Source: a bacterium 210917-DFI.7.65 (GTDB lineage Bacteria; Bacillota; Clostridia; Oscillospirales; Oscillospiraceae). From it: 64,000 bases of DNA. Positions within the stretch are counted from its first letter, which is position 1. Each line of letters begins with the position of its first letter. The stretch covers positions 248,001 through 312,000 of the forward strand of contig JAJCJJ010000002.1 in assembly GCA_020555865.1 (NCBI GenBank), written 5' to 3'. The notes beneath the pieces were generated by a model. It did no database searches, was not told the DNA's origin, and was given only the letters and a program-made list of their open reading frames with translations. Both the position numbers and the translations under genes were made by a program. Below are positions 32,742 through 42,618 of this stretch, one piece after another.

Positions 32742-32804
32742 ACTATATTTTTATAGTTTTATATATACTATATAATTATAGTCTATTAAATAACCGTCTG
32801 TCAA
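32742..32804. promoter_or_regulatory. Divergent promoter with two ACTATA-N4-TATAGT operators
   Basis: The minus-strand promoter of the zinc-ribbon operon is TTGACA (32799-32804), 18 nt, TATAAT (32775-32780). Two 16-bp inverted repeats ACTATA-N4-TATAGT lie at 32742-32757 and 32767-32782, 25 bp apart; the second covers the -10. A plus-strand TATAAT (32771-32776) lies in the same place for the divergent gene. Confidence 0.7.
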
Positions 32805-32837
32805 GCTAAACTAATAGCTACAAAACGAGGTGACAGC

Positions 32838-33032
32838 ATGGCTAAGGAAATCAAAATCACAAAGAAAGCTGCACGCCGGGGCGACGACGGCTACAAAATC
32901 GTTTCTGTCCGCATGCGGGACGAGATGATTGCGCGTCTGGACGCGCTGTCCAGTGAAACCAACCGTTCCCGCAACGAATTGATCAATTTGTTACTGGATG
33001 CCGCGCTGGACATCGTTCAAATCGAAAACTGA
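32838..33032 (+). CDS. Ribbon-helix-helix (CopG/Arc-type) DNA-binding protein
   Basis: A 64-residue protein with a basic N-terminus, a beta strand (KIVSVRMRDEM) and two helices (IARLDALSSETNRSRNELINLLLDAAL), the standard RHH fold that binds short inverted repeats as a dimer. No toxin gene lies next to it. The paired inverted repeats upstream are the likely binding sites, giving control of itself and of the divergent zinc-ribbon operon. AACGAGGTGACAGC precedes the ATG. Confidence 0.8.
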   Translation: MAKEIKITKKAARRGDDGYKIVSVRMRDEMIARLDALSSETNRSRNELINLLLDAALDIVQIEN

Positions 33033-33076
33033 AAAAACACCGGACGCTGCAATAATACAGCGTCCGGTGTTTTACA
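33033..33076. terminator. Bidirectional terminator (RHH gene / EF-G paralogue)
   Basis: AACACCGGACGCTG pairs with CAGCGTCCGGTGTT, with A and T runs outside. Confidence 0.85.
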
Positions 33077-33096
33077 TCCGAATCTAACAGTGTTTT

Positions 33097-35172
33097 TTAT
33101 TCCTCGTCGCCCTGCATCTGCTTGGCTTCAGCAATGGCTTTTTCCTGCACAGCAGGAGGCGCATCTTCATAGCGCAGGAATGCATAGGTGAACATACCGC
33201 GACCTTGCGTCATAGAGCGCAGGTCAATGGCATAAGTGCCCATTTCACCCATGGGAACCTCGGCCACGATCTCCTGCTCGCCGGCTTCCACCGGGTTCAT
33301 ACCCATCACACGTCCGCGGCGCTTGTTGAGGTCTCCCATCACGTCGCCGGTGTAAGAGTCGGGAACGATGACGTGCAGCTCTCCAATGGGTTCGAGCAAC
33401 ACGGGATTCGCCTGAGCCAGACCAGCCTTGTATGCCAGAGACGCCGCCGTCTTAAAGGCCATTTCAGAGGAGTCCACAGGATGATAGGAGCCATCCACCA
33501 GAGTGGCTTTCAGATACACCACAGGATAACCTGCCAGTACGCCGTGCTGCACGCTGTCGCGCAGGCCCTTTTCCACAGCGGGGAAGAAGTTCTTGGGCAC
33601 AGAACCACCGAACACGTTCTCGGCGAATACCAACTCTTCGCTGTCGCAGGGTTCAAACTCAATCCACACGTCACCGTACTGACCGTGGCCGCCGGACTGC
33701 TTCTTGTGCTTGCCTTCCACTTTCACCTTTTTGCGGATCTTTTCACGGTAAGGCACGCGGGCCGGGCTGAGGGTAACCTCCACGCCGAAGCGATCCTTCA
33801 GCTTGGCGCACAGAACGGAAAGCTGGATGTCACCGGTGCCGGTAAGCACCATCTGGCGGGTTTCGGCGTTATTGACGCAGTGGAACGTCATATCCTCTTC
33901 CGACAGGCGCACCAGGCCGTTGGCCACTTTGTCCTCCTGTCCCTTGGTCTTGGGTGCAATGGCCATGGTATAGTTAGCCACCGGGAATGGAATGGCCGTC
34001 AGGTTCACAGGGTGCTTGGGATCGCACAGGCTGTCGTTGGTCCGGGTGTCGGTCAGCTTGGACACGGCGGCAATGTCGCCGCAGCAAACCTCCTGCACCT
34101 CAGTGGCCTTCTTGCCGCACATGGTGTACAGGTGACCCAGCTTGGTGATATTGCCAGTGCGGGCATTGACCACGGACATATCGGGGGTCAAGCGGCCGGA
34201 AATCACTTTAATGTAAGAATAACGGCCGTACTGATCCGAAGTCGTTTTAAAAACGAAAGCATAGGGCGCGCCGTCTTCCGTGATGTCGATTTCCACTTTA
34301 TTGCCGTGCATATCCGTACCCTTGCGGTTGGGGATCTCCACAGGGTTGGGGAACAGCTTGATGATGCAGTCCAGCAGCGTCAGGGTTCCCAGACCCGTGA
34401 ACGCCGAACCGCATACCACAGGGCACAGTGTCAGATCCTTGACGCCGTTGTGCAGGCCCTGAATGACCTCTTCCTGCGTAAACGGCTCGCCGGAAAAATA
34501 CTTTTCCATAAACTCTTCGCTGGTTTCAGCCACGGACTCGCACAGCTGGTCGTACAGCTCATCCACCACGTCCTGCTTGTCGGCAGGGATGGGCACTTCC
34601 TTGCGGCGCTTTCCCTCGAGCTGATAGGCCCGGCGGTAGACGATGTCCAGCAGCGTTTCAATGTGCTTTTCCTCATCCCACAGCGGCATCATCACCGGGC
34701 ACACGCTGCGGCCGAATTTTTCGCGCAGCGTTTGCCAGGCGCCGTTGAAGTCGCCGTTTTCCTCATCGGTCTTGGCAATGTAGATTGCACGGGGCATATT
34801 GCGCTCCTGCAGATATTTCCACGCTTTTTCCGTGCCCACGGAAAGACCTCCCTTGGCACTGCCGACGATAATGCCGGCATCCGCCACGCGCAGCCCTTCC
34901 ATCACCTCGCCGGAAAAGTCAAAATAACCCGGAGTGTCCAGTACGTTGATTTTGCAGCCTTTAAATTTAACCGGCGCCACAGCCAGAGAGATCGAAATCT
35001 GTCTCTTTGCTTCTTCGGGATCGCTGTCGCAGACGGTGTTGCCTTCTGTCACCTTGCCGAGCCGGTCAATGCTGCCGGTCATGTACAGCATGCTCTCCAC
35101 CAGGGAGGTCTTACCGGTGCCGCTGTGTCCCAGCAGACAGACATTACGAATATCTTTTGCAGTGTAGCTCAT
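33097..35172 (-). CDS. fusA2: Elongation factor G paralogue
   Basis: A 691-residue translational GTPase with all EF-G domains in order: G domain (P-loop GHSGTGKTS at about 15, DTPGYFDFSGEV at about 75), domain II (about 290-370), and domains III-V (SGGHGQYGDVWIEFEP, ending GEMGTYAIDLRSMTQGRGMFTYAF). The base-recognition NKxD of canonical EF-G is AKTDEEN here, and AHIDAGKT is replaced by GHSGTGKT. It therefore belongs to the EF-G II/EF-G-like group rather than the main factor, which normally sits in the str operon. Its precise role is unclear. Confidence 0.85.
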   Translation of the reverse strand: MSYTAKDIRNVCLLGHSGTGKTSLVESMLYMTGSIDRLGKVTEGNTVCDSDPEEAKRQISISLAVAPVKFKGCKINVLDTPGYFDFSGEVMEGLRVADAGIIVGSAKGGLSVGTEKAWKYLQERNMPRAIYIAKTDEENGDFNGAWQTLREKFGRSVCPVMMPLWDEEKHIETLLDIVYRRAYQLEGKRRKEVPIPADKQDVVDELYDQLCESVAETSEEFMEKYFSGEPFTQEEVIQGLHNGVKDLTLCPVVCGSAFTGLGTLTLLDCIIKLFPNPVEIPNRKGTDMHGNKVEIDITEDGAPYAFVFKTTSDQYGRYSYIKVISGRLTPDMSVVNARTGNITKLGHLYTMCGKKATEVQEVCCGDIAAVSKLTDTRTNDSLCDPKHPVNLTAIPFPVANYTMAIAPKTKGQEDKVANGLVRLSEEDMTFHCVNNAETRQMVLTGTGDIQLSVLCAKLKDRFGVEVTLSPARVPYREKIRKKVKVEGKHKKQSGGHGQYGDVWIEFEPCDSEELVFAENVFGGSVPKNFFPAVEKGLRDSVQHGVLAGYPVVYLKATLVDGSYHPVDSSEMAFKTAASLAYKAGLAQANPVLLEPIGELHVIVPDSYTGDVMGDLNKRRGRVMGMNPVEAGEQEIVAEVPMGEMGTYAIDLRSMTQGRGMFTYAFLRYEDAPPAVQEKAIAEAKQMQGDEE

Positions 35173-35499
35173 GTTGCTCTCTCCTTATACTGTGATCTTT
35201 GGCCCGCACTTCGGAAACACACAGCCATACAGTTTTGTTTGCTGTCCTTCTCCATCGAAAGTGTTCTACCAATTATGCTGATTATACAACAGAGCATCAA
35301 AATGCACAAGTGAAATCTGTCAAAAAGCACCAAAATCTTTCAGAGGCAGACCGCAGCTGCCGTTGTTTTTGGCAGATTGTTCAGAGATGCCAACCAACTT
35401 TAGGTAAAACAGACAAAAAAGGCAGCTGTGCGCTGGCTTCATCGTACTTTCCGATACCATAAGAGAGGAACACCGTTCCATGGTGCCATCGGAGCGAAC
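35173..35499. promoter_or_regulatory. Upstream region of the EF-G paralogue
   Basis: A minus-strand promoter, TTGTGC (35304-35309), 17 nt, TATAAT (35281-35286), lies about 110 nt before the start. I see nothing else in this stretch. Confidence 0.55.
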
Positions 35500-35501
35500 A
35501 T

Positions 35502-35553
35502 GACAAAGAAGCGCGGGAGAACGGCCGTTCTCCCGCGCTTCTTTGTCTTTTCG
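35502..35553 (-). terminator. Terminator of the P-type-ATPase-like gene
   Basis: A perfect inverted repeat of GACAAAGAAGCGCGGGAGAA around GCGC-rich centre, flanked by T runs. Confidence 0.85.
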
Positions 35554-35567
35554 TGCAGTTTTCCTGT

Positions 35568-37826
35568 TTAATATTGCGTTACCCAACCGTTGACCAGAAC
35601 CGTCGGCACACTCCAAAGCAGCTGGAACGCCAGCAACGGCGCCGGTGAAAGCACCTGAAAGCCGCTGGCAAAAGCAAGGTAAAACGCCAGGATTGTGCCG
35701 CAGATGCTGCCGATCAGCGCCCAGGCACAGTTTTTCCGCACCGCGCCGTACATCCGCTTACCGCCCACCACCGTTTCGGCATAAGGCATCAGCCCTTCGC
35801 GAAACAGCAGCGCTGCCGGCCGGCCGCTGCTCTCGTGCTCCTCTTCGGAAAACGCCAACCGGTCAGAAAGCTCCGGATACAAACAGCGCTTTTTGGTATT
35901 AACCTTGAACTTACGCTTGATGAGCGCAGGCGTGATATTGAAATCCCGCACGGCAAACACCGGGCAGATACCGTTGTGCAGCACTGCCTGCAGCGCCGCG
36001 TCCACGTTGTCCGAAGCCATATATTTAATGGCAAATACCGCCACCAGCTCCCGATCCACCGCCAAAAACACGCCAGTGGGCAGTTTGATCTCCCGGGGCA
36101 GGCGCACACCCATCTGCGCCATAAAGTCAGAACGGCCCAGGATGACACTTTCTCCCCGGATCGTGCCGGCCACGCCGCCTTCCTGATAAAAGCTGAAATC
36201 TTCCACAGGATACGTATGGGCACCCTGGCTGCGGCACAAGTCGCCGAACACCTGACGCAGGCCGCTGCCGGAAGCGTTCACCATACTGGCGGCATACCCC
36301 ACTGCCTGAATAGCATCGTGCGCATAGACTTTCATGCCGTTCATAAATACAGTTCCCGGAGGGAAAAGATCGTTGTCCGTCAGAATCATACTGCCCTTGC
36401 GGCTCATCGCCTGAGCGCCGCTGTAACCGGAAACCGCACAGCCGTCCCGCTGCAGCCGGCGGGCCAGTTTGCCCAGCGGCGTGCCGAAGGCCGCCGTAAA
36501 CGCAAAAGAGGAAGCCGCCCCCAGAATGGCCGACCAGTACCACAGGAAATTGGCCGTATCGAACCGGTTGAACGCTGTGAGCAGCGCAAACACCACTGTG
36601 GCCGTCAAGATCACAGGCAGCAGCACATGATACCAGCCCAGCTGCTCGCTTTCCCGCTCCGTCATCCCCACAAACCCATCGGTGGAACATTCCTGCTTGC
36701 GGTAACCGCCCTTCACGCTGGAAACCACATAAGGCGACTGATCATAAGTCGCCATATGGCAACAATCCCGCAGGCCCCGCAGGCGAAGCATTTCGCCGCG
36801 CAGCGTAAAATACAGCGCCACCACCGCCACCAAGCAAAACGGCTGCTGCATGCCGCGGCCGTCCATCAGCCAGACAGACGCGCCGTCAGCGGCGGAAACT
36901 GCAGCAAACAGCGCCACCAGCAATTCCGGCGTACAGTGCCGCCGCACCAGCTCCGCCACGGCCCGGACATAAACCGGCAGACAGATCACCATCTGCACCG
37001 CCAGAAGCGTCAGACCGACCGCGGCAAACTGCTCAGCCGAAACATATGGCTCCGCCGCGCCGCTGTACTGCACAGCCGTCAATATACCGCTCAGCAGCGC
37101 AGCCAACAGCGCCGGGCGGCCGCGGCGGCGCAGTTTTTTATAGCGCCGGTGATAGTCCGCCGACGCCGCGCCGCTGTCGCGTTCCGGAAGATCGTCGAAG
37201 TCGTCTTCCTCCTCCGGCTCTTCCACATAGGATTCGCCCTCGTCTGAAAGCGGCTCTGTCTCCGCAGGCACATAAACCGGTTCCGTATCTTCAAAGCGCC
37301 GCAGCTTTCTGGAAAAGAGCCCCCGCCGAACCACCGGCTGCGCCACTTGGCGCCGGGACTCTTCTTCCTCCATCACCGCGTCCACCACCTGCGCCATTAC
37401 GTCCTCCAGAGGGACGCCCTGCGCACGTTCGGATCCCGCCTTGGCTTCCGGTTCATACAGCGCCTGTGGCTCCGGATCCCATCCGGCAGTTTGCTCCGAC
37501 GCTTCCGGCTCCGGCGGCGCAGGCGCGTTTACAGCCTTGGCCTGCCCCTCTGCCGCCGCAGCGACAAACGGCGCCTGCTCTTCTTTCGGTGCCGCTTTTT
37601 CCTCCCGGGCGTGGACAGGTTTCAGACGGTATCCTTCATTGACCCACACTTCGTCGCTCTCCGCTTCCGGCAAGTCCTTTAAGTGCCCCCGTTTCCCATA
37701 TTCGGCCAGAATTTCCTCCAGGTCGATTTCCTCCGCCACATTGGAAAGATCCACGCCTTCCAGCAGTTTGCGGGTGTCAAAAGCGTCGCTTCGCTCTATG
37801 AATTTGTCCAAGTCGTTCTTTTCCAT
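35568..37826 (-). CDS. P-type-ATPase-like membrane protein lacking the catalytic motif
   Basis: A 752-residue protein. Residues 1-235 are a cytosolic, acidic, Pro/Ala/Glu-rich region. Membrane helices follow at about 238-345, 400-450 and 695-745. The pattern of a P1-type ATPase is recognisable: a helix followed by FGTPLGKLARRLQRDGCAVSGYSGAQAM (where CPC-x4-ATP normally occurs, TP kept), then MILTDNDLFPPGTV at about residue 481 in place of DKTGTLT, a nucleotide-domain-like stretch (SFYQEGGVAGTIRGESVILGRSDFM), and AVDRELVAVFAIKYMASDNVDAALQAVLHNGICPVFAVRD in place of the GDN motif. Phosphorylation and pumping are therefore unlikely. It may be a scaffold or sensor. It lies 33 nt downstream of rlmB. 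Confidence 0.75.
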   Translation of the reverse strand: MEKNDLDKFIERSDAFDTRKLLEGVDLSNVAEEIDLEEILAEYGKRGHLKDLPEAESDEVWVNEGYRLKPVHAREEKAAPKEEQAPFVAAAAEGQAKAVNAPAPPEPEASEQTAGWDPEPQALYEPEAKAGSERAQGVPLEDVMAQVVDAVMEEEESRRQVAQPVVRRGLFSRKLRRFEDTEPVYVPAETEPLSDEGESYVEEPEEEDDFDDLPERDSGAASADYHRRYKKLRRRGRPALLAALLSGILTAVQYSGAAEPYVSAEQFAAVGLTLLAVQMVICLPVYVRAVAELVRRHCTPELLVALFAAVSAADGASVWLMDGRGMQQPFCLVAVVALYFTLRGEMLRLRGLRDCCHMATYDQSPYVVSSVKGGYRKQECSTDGFVGMTERESEQLGWYHVLLPVILTATVVFALLTAFNRFDTANFLWYWSAILGAASSFAFTAAFGTPLGKLARRLQRDGCAVSGYSGAQAMSRKGSMILTDNDLFPPGTVFMNGMKVYAHDAIQAVGYAASMVNASGSGLRQVFGDLCRSQGAHTYPVEDFSFYQEGGVAGTIRGESVILGRSDFMAQMGVRLPREIKLPTGVFLAVDRELVAVFAIKYMASDNVDAALQAVLHNGICPVFAVRDFNITPALIKRKFKVNTKKRCLYPELSDRLAFSEEEHESSGRPAALLFREGLMPYAETVVGGKRMYGAVRKNCAWALIGSICGTILAFYLAFASGFQVLSPAPLLAFQLLWSVPTVLVNGWVTQY

Positions 37827-37859
37827 GGAAGCGCTTTCCTTTTTTGTTTCTTTCCTCGC

Positions 37860-38735
37860 TCAGCCCATACGCTGGCGCACCGCCTCATACAGTAGAATCG
37901 CCGCTGCGGCGGACGCATTCAGCGAAGAGATGTTCCCTTTCATCGGAATGCTGACCAAAAAGTCGCAGCCCTGAGCCACCAGACGGCTCATCCCGTCGCC
38001 CTCGCTGCCAATCACGATGGCTGCGGGGCCCTTCAGATCTGCGTGGTACAGATCCGTATTTCCATCCGCAGCGGTGCCGAACACCCAAATGCCCTGTTTC
38101 TGCAGATCTTTCAGCAGCGCCGGAAGGTTGGCCACCCGCGCCACAGGGAGATAGGACACCGCACCGGCACTGGTTTTTGCCACCACCGCCGTCAGGCCCG
38201 CGCTGCGGCGCTTCGGGATAATGACGCCGTGAGCGCCGGCGCACTCCGCCGTACGGATCACCGCCCCCAGATTATGTGGATCGCTCAGCTCATCGCATAT
38301 AACAAGCAGAGGCGCTTCCCCTCTTTCCTCCGCAACACGCAGGATTTCTTCCACCGAAGCATATTCCCGCACCGCCGCCACTGCAATCACGCCCTGATGG
38401 GCATGGGTTCGGCTCATGGCGTCAAGCTTGCGGTGGTCCGTGTCGGCCACCACAATTCCCGACTGTTTGGCCAGTGCCACAATCTTGGAAAGCGTACGGT
38501 CCGTATCACCGCGGGATACATAAATTTTGTCAATCGGAGCGCCAGCGCGCAAGGCCTCTGTAACAGCGTTGCGTCCTTCGATCAAACCGTCCGCCAAACT
38601 TTCCTGACCGGCCTCTTCTTCCCTGCCGGGCCGCTCCTGCGCAGCGCTGTACCGTTGTTCCAACACCGCGCCCACTCTTTTTCTTCCGCAGCGCTGACTT
38701 CTTTCTCCAGCCTTTTGCCGGTCTCTCTTTTCCAT
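37860..38735 (-). CDS. rlmB: TrmH-family (RlmB-type) rRNA 2'-O-methyltransferase
   Basis: A SpoU-class methyltransferase that probably methylates 23S rRNA G2251. After a basic N-terminal extension, the 291-residue product has a substrate-binding domain (GLIEGRNAVTEALRAGAPIDKIYV) and the knotted SPOUT domain with LLVICDELSDPHNLGAVIRTAECAG, IVIGSEGDGMSRLV and IPMKGNISSLNASAAAAILLYE. The start at 38735 follows CAGGAG; an earlier ATG at 38753 is possible. Confidence 0.92.
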   Translation of the reverse strand: MEKRDRQKAGERSQRCGRKRVGAVLEQRYSAAQERPGREEEAGQESLADGLIEGRNAVTEALRAGAPIDKIYVSRGDTDRTLSKIVALAKQSGIVVADTDHRKLDAMSRTHAHQGVIAVAAVREYASVEEILRVAEERGEAPLLVICDELSDPHNLGAVIRTAECAGAHGVIIPKRRSAGLTAVVAKTSAGAVSYLPVARVANLPALLKDLQKQGIWVFGTAADGNTDLYHADLKGPAAIVIGSEGDGMSRLVAQGCDFLVSIPMKGNISSLNASAAAAILLYEAVRQRMG

Positions 38736-38866
38736 AAATCGACTCTCCTGCAATCCATGTTTCCATGGATAAATTTCTGCTAATTATACAGCATAGAGTA
38801 TAGCACAAACTGCCGGAGGAAAAAAGACTATTAACAGAAATTTTACAACTGCCGCGTCAGTAAAAC

Positions 38867-38895
38867 TTGTGTCCCGGCATAAATTGTGCTAGTAT
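38867..38895 (+). promoter_or_regulatory. Promoter of ftsH
   Basis: TTGTGT (38867-38872), 17 nt, TAGTAT (38890-38895), leaving a leader of about 90 nt. Confidence 0.55.
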
Positions 38896-38990
38896 ATATT
38901 AATATTAACTGTATTCTCTGTAGTTTTTTCAATCCGCAGCGCGCCTATGTTCTGTTCTGATTTTTACAACAAGATTAAAGGAGGCACTTT

Positions 38991-41081
38991 ATGCCGTCCA
39001 ACGACAAGAAAAACAAAAAACGAAAAAACAGTAATATGACCGGTTTGGTCACGCTGATCGCCTGGGCCTTGTTTTTGACCGTTATCATCAACTATATGGC
39101 CAACTACTCCATGCGCAACAACGATGCCCGTTCGGCAAAAGCTGAGATCCTGTTCACCGATCTGGTGGATATGGTGAAAAACGATGAGGTCGCCTCAGTT
39201 TCCTTCACAGATGAACTTATCAACATCACCCCTGTGGAAGGGTATATCTATACGGATCCCGACGGACAGGAGTACACCGGCAACATTACCCTGTACACCT
39301 CCATCATTAACAGTTCCAACCTCTTTACCCTGCTCGACGAGCATGATGTGCCTTACACCAAACCTTATGTGGCCAAAATGTCTCCGGTGCTCAGTGTACT
39401 GCTCAGCATGGCCCCGTTCCTGCTGATCCTGGGTCTTACGTTCTTTATGTTCCGCGGCGTAGGCGGAAAGGGCGGCATGGGCGGCATGATGAATGTAGGC
39501 AAGGCCAACGCCAAGGTATATATGGAAAAATCCACCGGCGTAACCTTTGCCGATGTAGCGGGCCAAGACGAGGCCAAGGAAAGTCTGGTGGAGATCATCG
39601 ATTTCCTTCACAACCCAGGAAAATATACTGCCATCGGTGCAAAGCTGCCCAAGGGCGCGCTGCTGGTCGGTTCGCCGGGCACCGGTAAAACCCTGCTGGC
39701 CAAAGCCGTAGCCGGCGAGGCAAAAGTTCCCTTTTTCTCCATCTCCGGTTCAGACTTTGTGGAAATGTTCGTGGGCGTGGGTGCTTCCCGTGTGCGCGAC
39801 CTCTTTAAGGAAGCAGCCAAAGTGGCTCCCTGCATTATCTTTATCGACGAAATCGACACGATCGGCAAGAGCCGCGACGCCAGCAAATTCGGCGGAAACG
39901 ACGAGCGCGAACAGACTCTCAACCAGCTGCTGTCCGAACTGGATGGCTTTGACCCCAGCAAAGGTATCATTGTGCTGGGTGCTACAAACCGCCCCGAGGT
40001 GCTGGATAAAGCCCTGCTGCGCCCCGGCCGTTTCGACCGGCGCATCACTGTGGACCGTCCCAATCTGGCCGGCCGTTTGGCTACGCTGCAGGTGCACACC
40101 CGCAATATCCGCCTGAGCGAGGACGTAGATCTCAACAAGATTGCCCAGGCCACCGCCGGGTGCGTGGGCGCCGACCTTGCCAACCTGGTCAACGAAGCAG
40201 CTCTGCGCGCTGTGCGGCTGGGCCGTCACGCGGTGAACCAGAACGATCTGCTGGTGTCTTTTGAAACGGTCATTGCCGGCAGCGAAAAGAAAGGCACCGT
40301 GCTTACGGAAAAGGAAAAGCGTCTGGTGGCGTACCATGAAGTGGGCCACGCCCTGGTGGCAGCTATGCAGAAAGGCACTGAACCGGTGCAGAAAATCACC
40401 ATCGTCCCCCATACCCAGGGCGCTTTGGGCTACACCATGCAGACCCCCGAGGAAGAGCGCTTCCTGATGGACCGCGACGAGATCTATGCTGAACTGCGCA
40501 TCCTGCTCGGCGGCCGCGCCGCAGAAAAAGTAGCATTCAACACCATGACCACCGGCGCATCCAACGATATTGAGCGCGCCACCGACCTGGCCCGCAAAAT
40601 GATTACCATGTACGGTATGAGCGATAAATTCGGTGTAATGGGGCTGGCCACGATCCAGAATCAGTATTTGGACGGCCAGATGGGCCTGACCTGCGCTCAG
40701 GATACGGCTGCTGAAGTGGATGATGAGATTCATGCTGTTCTGATGCACTGCTTCGGAGAAGCCGTACAGATCCTGGAGGATAACCGCACCCTGCTTGACG
40801 AGATTGCAGGATACCTGTTGATCAAAGAGACAATCACCGGCGCGGAAATGATGTCTTTTATTCACAATGAACCTATTGCAGCAGAGCCTGCACCGGCGGC
40901 ACAGTCCGACGACGCAGCAGCAGAAGATCCTTCTGCCGTCCCTGCCGGCGAAATGCGCAGCAGCGCGGACGACGCACCGGCAGAGGTGTCGCCGGAGCCG
41001 TCCGCCGACAGCACACCGCCGACAACGCCGGCCCCCTCCTCCGAGGAGTCTTCTTCCCGGCTGAACGAAGATCATCTATAA
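38991..41081 (+). CDS. ftsH: ATP-dependent zinc metalloprotease FtsH
   Basis: A membrane-bound AAA+ protease that degrades membrane and regulatory proteins. The 696 residues comprise two membrane helices (about 17-36 and 128-150) around an extracytoplasmic domain, an AAA module with Walker A GSPGTGKT (about 226), Walker B IIFIDEID and the second region of homology [19 protein letters not shown], and a peptidase domain with the zinc site HEVGH (about 448; HEAGH is usual) and the third ligand region. The last 70 residues are an Ala/Pro/Ser/Asp-rich tail. Confidence 0.95.
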   Translation: MPSNDKKNKKRKNSNMTGLVTLIAWALFLTVIINYMANYSMRNNDARSAKAEILFTDLVDMVKNDEVASVSFTDELINITPVEGYIYTDPDGQEYTGNITLYTSIINSSNLFTLLDEHDVPYTKPYVAKMSPVLSVLLSMAPFLLILGLTFFMFRGVGGKGGMGGMMNVGKANAKVYMEKSTGVTFADVAGQDEAKESLVEIIDFLHNPGKYTAIGAKLPKGALLVGSPGTGKTLLAKAVAGEAKVPFFSISGSDFVEMFVGVGASRVRDLFKEAAKVAPCIIFIDEIDTIGKSRDASKFGGNDEREQTLNQLLSELDGFDPSKGIIVLGATNRPEVLDKALLRPGRFDRRITVDRPNLAGRLATLQVHTRNIRLSEDVDLNKIAQATAGCVGADLANLVNEAALRAVRLGRHAVNQNDLLVSFETVIAGSEKKGTVLTEKEKRLVAYHEVGHALVAAMQKGTEPVQKITIVPHTQGALGYTMQTPEEERFLMDRDEIYAELRILLGGRAAEKVAFNTMTTGASNDIERATDLARKMITMYGMSDKFGVMGLATIQNQYLDGQMGLTCAQDTAAEVDDEIHAVLMHCFGEAVQILEDNRTLLDEIAGYLLIKETITGAEMMSFIHNEPIAAEPAPAAQSDDAAAEDPSAVPAGEMRSSADDAPAEVSPEPSADSTPPTTPAPSSEESSSRLNEDHL

Positions 41082-41126
41082 GAGTTCCCCCAGCAAATAT
41101 TCCCGCTGCCCGCTGCAAGCAGAAAT

Positions 41127-41176
41127 AAAATAAAACGCCGCCTTTCGTTTTAACGAAAGGCGGCGTTTGCTTTTCT
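41127..41176. terminator. Terminator of ftsH / O-acylation operon
   Basis: AACGCCGCCTTTCGTT pairs with AACGAAAGGCGGCGTT, with A and T runs outside. Confidence 0.85.
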
Positions 41177-41179
41177 TTG

Positions 41180-42601
41180 TTATCCTACCAGAGAAGACAG
41201 TGCCTTCATCAGGCTTTCGTTGCGGGTAGCAGATACATTGTTCAGGAACAGCACATCCGTCGCACCGGTCTCTTCCACCAGAGCCGCAAGTTTTTCACTC
41301 TTCACTTTACTGATATAGCGGTAGTCCACCACATACACCTTCTGATAATCCGGAACCAGGAAGGGAACAAAGGCGTTGCCGAAGGATTCCTTGACGACGA
41401 TGCAAGTGCTGCCGTCCGTCTTGTTGGGGTTCTCGATCACCGTCCAGGGATTGTCGCCGCCAATAAAGCAGGAGTATTTCGATGAAGCGTTCCAGGTGCT
41501 CACATCAGACACCACCATCCATTGCACGCTGCTCCCATCGCTGGCTGTGAAACGCAGACTGTTGGTGTCGTTGGGCTTATATGCAGTTACCGTATCGCCG
41601 CCGGCAAGCGCCGCATTTTTGCCCGAATCACTGTAAAACGACCCCAGGAAACCCGGGTATTCCACCGCGGTAAAGTCTTTTTCCAGATCCGCCGGCTCCG
41701 TCCCGCGCGCCCTGCAGTAATCCTGATAGGCGTAATAAGCACCCAACGCCGTCCAGTGATGGTCGGTACGGAAATAAATGTACTCATCGCGGTGATTGCG
41801 CAGCGTGTCGTACACATCCACCTTCCGAACCGCTTCCGACAACGATCCATACATATAATCGAGCGCTTTGCGCTGGTCGGAAGAATTGACGCTCTTGCGC
41901 ACCGAAGCCGGCAGTGTGATATCCATGCTGGTAGGGACAATCATATCGTATACATTCGCCTTGCCGGCCAACTGGGATGCAGCCTTGTTGACAGCTGCGG
42001 TGTACATATCCGCCGCACTCTGGCTGAAATTGTAATACTCATACGCCGTATCACCAGCAATCAGAATGGCGCCCAACGTCTCCACGGGAACATCGGTCAT
42101 ATCCGGCTCTTCAATCTCATGAGATGGTTCCTCTTCCCCGTTGGCAGGAAGATCGGCTTCTTCTCCCCCGGAAGGTTCCTGCGTGGAGGCGTCGTCCGCC
42201 GGAGGCGCGACAGGCTGATCGGGAATCTCATCGCCCTGCCCCACTTCGCCGTGTACCGTAGTGCCGGAGGGCGACAGCAGCGCCTTAAACTGGCCGTTCA
42301 GCGACACATATACGTCCCGGAACGGAAAGGTGTCGGCAAACCAGGTATTGATATCGTCAAAATAATCGCCCGAGGTCAGCGCTGCCCAGCTGAACGCGGG
42401 AAACTGCGCCAAATCACGCTTCTCCGCCTCCGAAGTTTTCGGGTGCAGCGGAATGATCCAGGATATCACGGCAAGCAGAAACAACGCGGCAAAAAACACG
42501 CCGATCTGTACGCTGCGATAGCTTCCCACCCGCTTTTCCGGCTCCTGCTGCATCTGCGTCCCTTCCCATCTGATATAGGGGGAACGATTCTGTTTTCTCA
42601 T
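41180..42601 (-). CDS. AlgJ/AlgX-like (DHHW) surface O-acetylation protein
   Basis: A 473-residue protein with one N-terminal membrane helix (about 30-50), a Pro/Glu-rich disordered stretch (about 118-170) and an extracytoplasmic SGNH-like domain with the family signature YFRTDHHWTALGAYYAYQDY (about residue 280) and VVKESFGNAFVPFLVPDYQKVYVVDYRY (about residue 395). Such proteins work with an MBOAT acyltransferase to place acetyl groups on an exopolysaccharide or wall glycan. It lies 17 nt after the MBOAT gene. Confidence 0.85.
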   Translation of the reverse strand: MRKQNRSPYIRWEGTQMQQEPEKRVGSYRSVQIGVFFAALFLLAVISWIIPLHPKTSEAEKRDLAQFPAFSWAALTSGDYFDDINTWFADTFPFRDVYVSLNGQFKALLSPSGTTVHGEVGQGDEIPDQPVAPPADDASTQEPSGGEEADLPANGEEEPSHEIEEPDMTDVPVETLGAILIAGDTAYEYYNFSQSAADMYTAAVNKAASQLAGKANVYDMIVPTSMDITLPASVRKSVNSSDQRKALDYMYGSLSEAVRKVDVYDTLRNHRDEYIYFRTDHHWTALGAYYAYQDYCRARGTEPADLEKDFTAVEYPGFLGSFYSDSGKNAALAGGDTVTAYKPNDTNSLRFTASDGSSVQWMVVSDVSTWNASSKYSCFIGGDNPWTVIENPNKTDGSTCIVVKESFGNAFVPFLVPDYQKVYVVDYRYISKVKSEKLAALVEETGATDVLFLNNVSATRNESLMKALSSLVG

Positions 42602-42618
42602 AATAGGCTTTCCTCCGA

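Noticed and set aside
32838..33032. Toxin-antitoxin pair based on the RHH protein
   Set aside because: No toxin-like gene lies next to it; a terminator follows immediately.
33205..35313. A 702-codon open frame on the plus strand
   Set aside because: It is the exact antisense of the EF-G paralogue; the product is His/Gln/Leu-rich with no domain, an effect of high GC and codon bias.
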